Assembly: GCA_902803035.1 (NCBI GenBank)
Contig: CADCON010000014.1
Location: 1-22,143 of the forward strand
Direction: 5' to 3'
Source of the DNA: an uncultured Ruminococcus sp.
GTDB lineage: Bacteria > Bacillota > Clostridia > Oscillospirales > Acutalibacteraceae
DNA length: 22,143 bases
Shown: positions 21,758 to 22,143 of the stretch, piece after piece
Layout of the letters: each line of letters begins with the position of its first letter
Position numbering within the stretch: position 1 is the stretch's first letter
Translations under genes and position numbers: made by a program
Notes under the pieces: model-generated
Databases searched by the model: none
Told to the model about the DNA's origin: nothing
The model's input: the letters and a program-made list of their open reading frames with translations, nothing else

Positions 21758-22143
21758 GTGAGATTCAGCAGCTATATCGGAAAAGCCGAGGGCATTCACA
21801 GCCAGGAAGTATCCGCAAGAGCCAGCGTGGAAAAGCTGGAATACAGTCTTGAAAGGCTGGAGGGGCAAAGAGGATCACTGGAATCCACGCTTTCAACTCT
21901 GAATGCCGAATACATAGCCGCCGAGCTGGATACAGACGACGAAGGCTATCCGGATTATACCCGGATGCACATGATTTCCGCACGGATAAATGCCGTCCAG
22001 ATGAAGATAGACGAAGTGGATCACGAGATCGGCATCACGCGCGGAGATCTGAACATTTCACGTCAGGCGCTGCGGGAAGCAGAAGCAGCCAAACGCGCTA
22101 CCCTGAGAGAAATCCCGGAACACGCCAGCCTTTCTTCACGCAA
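21758..22143 (+). CDS. Coiled-coil protein, 5' part only
   Basis: The frame opens at GTG 21758, just after an in-frame TGA, with AAAGGGG upstream, and runs off the right edge. The 128 visible residues (MRFSSYIGKAEGIHSQEV at the start) are charged and helical with long heptad-like stretches (EKLEYSLERLEGQRGSLEST; MKIDEVDHEIGI), broken by a DTDDEGYPDYT segment. No family can be named. It lies 44 nt after the HerA-type gene in the same direction and is probably part of the same operon, resembling the other coiled-coil partners in the cluster. Confidence 0.75.
   Translation, partial: MRFSSYIGKAEGIHSQEVSARASVEKLEYSLERLEGQRGSLESTLSTLNAEYIAAELDTDDEGYPDYTRMHMISARINAVQMKIDEVDHEIGITRGDLNISRQALREAEAAKRATLREIPEHASLSSR

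Overview
The window looks like a GC-rich chromosome segment from a gut-type Clostridia, most likely Oscillospiraceae/Ruminococcus-like. The grounds are BspA-type leucine-rich-repeat (LRR) exoproteins, Gram-positive signal peptides with strong purine-rich ribosome binding sites, sigma-A promoters with 17-bp spacers, and a palindromic intergenic repeat of a kind common in that group. No rRNA, tRNA, CRISPR array or transposase gene was seen. The taxonomic call is inference.

Left half (1-9825, all minus strand): four separately transcribed genes for exported proteins. In order of position they are a secreted protein with an AQQEEEAP repeat tail (cut by the window edge), a 1737-residue BspA-like LRR protein carrying an intact transglutaminase-type Cys-His-Asp triad, a 307-residue LRR lipoprotein, and an 826-residue secreted protein with a probable beta-propeller and Ig-like domain. 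Each has its own promoter with an extended (TGn) -10 box and a 17-bp spacer. The three complete genes end in hairpin terminators. The two largest proteins share nearly identical C-terminal beta-domain repeats, at the DNA level as well.

Middle (about 9826-10724): a non-coding boundary with a palindromic repeat, an 18-bp perfect tandem duplication, a possible 31-residue ORF and several hairpins. It ends in a strong promoter (TTGACA, 17 bp, TAAAAT) that reads right.

Right half (10725 to the end, all plus strand): a compact operon of seven genes. It encodes an Lgt-like integral membrane enzyme, a small two-span membrane protein with a helical tail, a zinc-ribbon/coiled-coil protein with a 9-residue repeat, a 1270-residue triple FtsK/SpoIIIE-type ATPase, a 160-residue acidic helical protein, a 1332-residue HerA/VirB4-type ATPase, and the start of another coiled-coil protein that runs off the window. 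The FtsK-type protein has three tandem RecA-like modules. Only the middle one keeps Walker A and B residues, a layout reminiscent of, but different from, the EssC/EccC motor of type VII secretion. Two different hexameric-type motors, a separate membrane anchor, coiled-coil partners and a small helical protein suggest a dedicated export, DNA-handling or conflict machine. I do not recognise this combination as a named system. It is the best candidate here for an undescribed biological system, and its function is unknown.
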